NCBI GenBank assembly: GCA_964479585.1
Contig: CAYZMP010000046.1
Location: forward strand, 1 to 14,652
From: UBA6182 sp964479585
Lineage (GTDB): Bacteria; Bacillota_I; Bacilli_A; Erysipelotrichales; Erysipelotrichaceae
DNA length: 14,652 nt
Direction: 5' to 3'
The notes beneath the pieces were generated by a model. That model saw only the letters and a program-made list of their open reading frames with translations. It ran no database searches and was not told the DNA's origin. Each line of letters opens with the position of its first letter. Position 1 is the first letter of the stretch. A program made the translations under genes and the position numbers. Below are positions 14,626-14,652 of this stretch, in pieces.

Positions 14626-14652
14626 ACCCGGCAACGAGCTATTTTCACATGG
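14626..14652 (-). rRNA. rrf: 5S rRNA, 3'-terminal part
   Basis: The minus strand reads CATGTGAAAATAG, then CTCGTTGCCGGGT, and stops just before the terminator. This matches the end of bacterial 5S rRNA, where the loop E/helix region reads CCATG(C/T)GAGAGTAG, followed by about five bases and a GCC(A/G)GGC-type 3' arm of helix I. Only the last ~27 nt are inside the window, so the 5' arm of helix I cannot be checked, and the exact 3' end is uncertain by a few bases. It implies a 16S-23S-5S operon on the same strand just beyond the right edge. Confidence 0.75.

Noticed and set aside
14620..14652. Possible last codons of a protein gene ending in TAG at the right edge
   Set aside because: One frame does close there, but the sequence fits the 3' end of 5S rRNA at many positions, and the stop would lie inside the terminator stem.
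1..14652. Mycoplasma-type code (UGA read as Trp)
   Set aside because: licD, rimI, tsaB and tsaE end in TGA at sensible lengths with overlapping downstream starts, and Trp residues at conserved places use TGG.
1..14652. CRISPR array, insertion sequence, prophage or defence island
   Set aside because: No regularly spaced repeats, transposase, integrase or phage-like genes were found; the genes are housekeeping and transport families.

Overview
The window is an AT-rich, tightly packed stretch of a low-GC Gram-positive-type chromosome (Bacillota or a close Tenericutes/Mollicutes-like relative such as the Acholeplasma, Haloplasma or Izemoplasma lineages; the rank below phylum is a guess). Four genes end in TGA and tryptophan is written TGG, so the standard bacterial code applies and the Mycoplasma/Spiroplasma code does not. 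All protein genes lie on the minus strand; the only plus-strand gene is a tRNA-Ser. Strong AGGAGG-like Shine-Dalgarno sites, -35/-10 promoters with 17-bp spacers and hairpin/T-run terminators are easy to read, and several neighbouring genes overlap.

Read in the direction of transcription (right to left), the window opens with the last ~27 nt of a 5S rRNA and a strong terminator (14597-14652), so an rRNA operon probably lies just outside. Next comes a compact t6A tRNA-modification operon, tsaE-tsaB-rimI-tsaD (14488-12017), in which every junction overlaps by 4 nt. The redox repressor gene rex (11950-11330) follows with its own extended -10 promoter, then asnS (11309-9924), which ends in a hairpin. 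A new consensus promoter (9861-9889) then starts a second operon: a LicD-family transferase, a membrane-anchored Amidase_3-fold protein that appears to have lost one zinc-binding histidine, an ABC-F protein like B. subtilis YdiF, an Old Yellow Enzyme like YqjM/NamA, and a pyrophosphate-type phosphofructokinase (pfp) that may also have its own promoter.

A bidirectional terminator separates pfp from the oppositely oriented tRNA-Ser(CGA). The intergenic region 3220-3422 holds divergent promoters for the tRNA and for an oligopeptide/dipeptide ABC transporter operon running off the left edge: the lipoprotein binding protein (oppA-like), permease 1 (oppB-like) and the N-terminal part of permease 2 (oppC-like). 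A hairpin lies between oppA and oppB.

The genes cover tRNA modification and charging (t6A, AsnRS, tRNA-Ser), redox-controlled fermentation (Rex, PPi-dependent glycolysis, a flavin reductase), cell-surface work (LicD, the amidase-like protein) and peptide uptake. The order tsaE-tsaB-rimI-tsaD near an ABC-F gene and rex matches the B. subtilis ydiB-ydiH region as I recall it, so part of the layout is an old Bacillota neighbourhood. I see no phage, insertion sequence, CRISPR array or obvious novel defence system. The most unusual items are the degenerate amidase and several intergenic inverted repeats.
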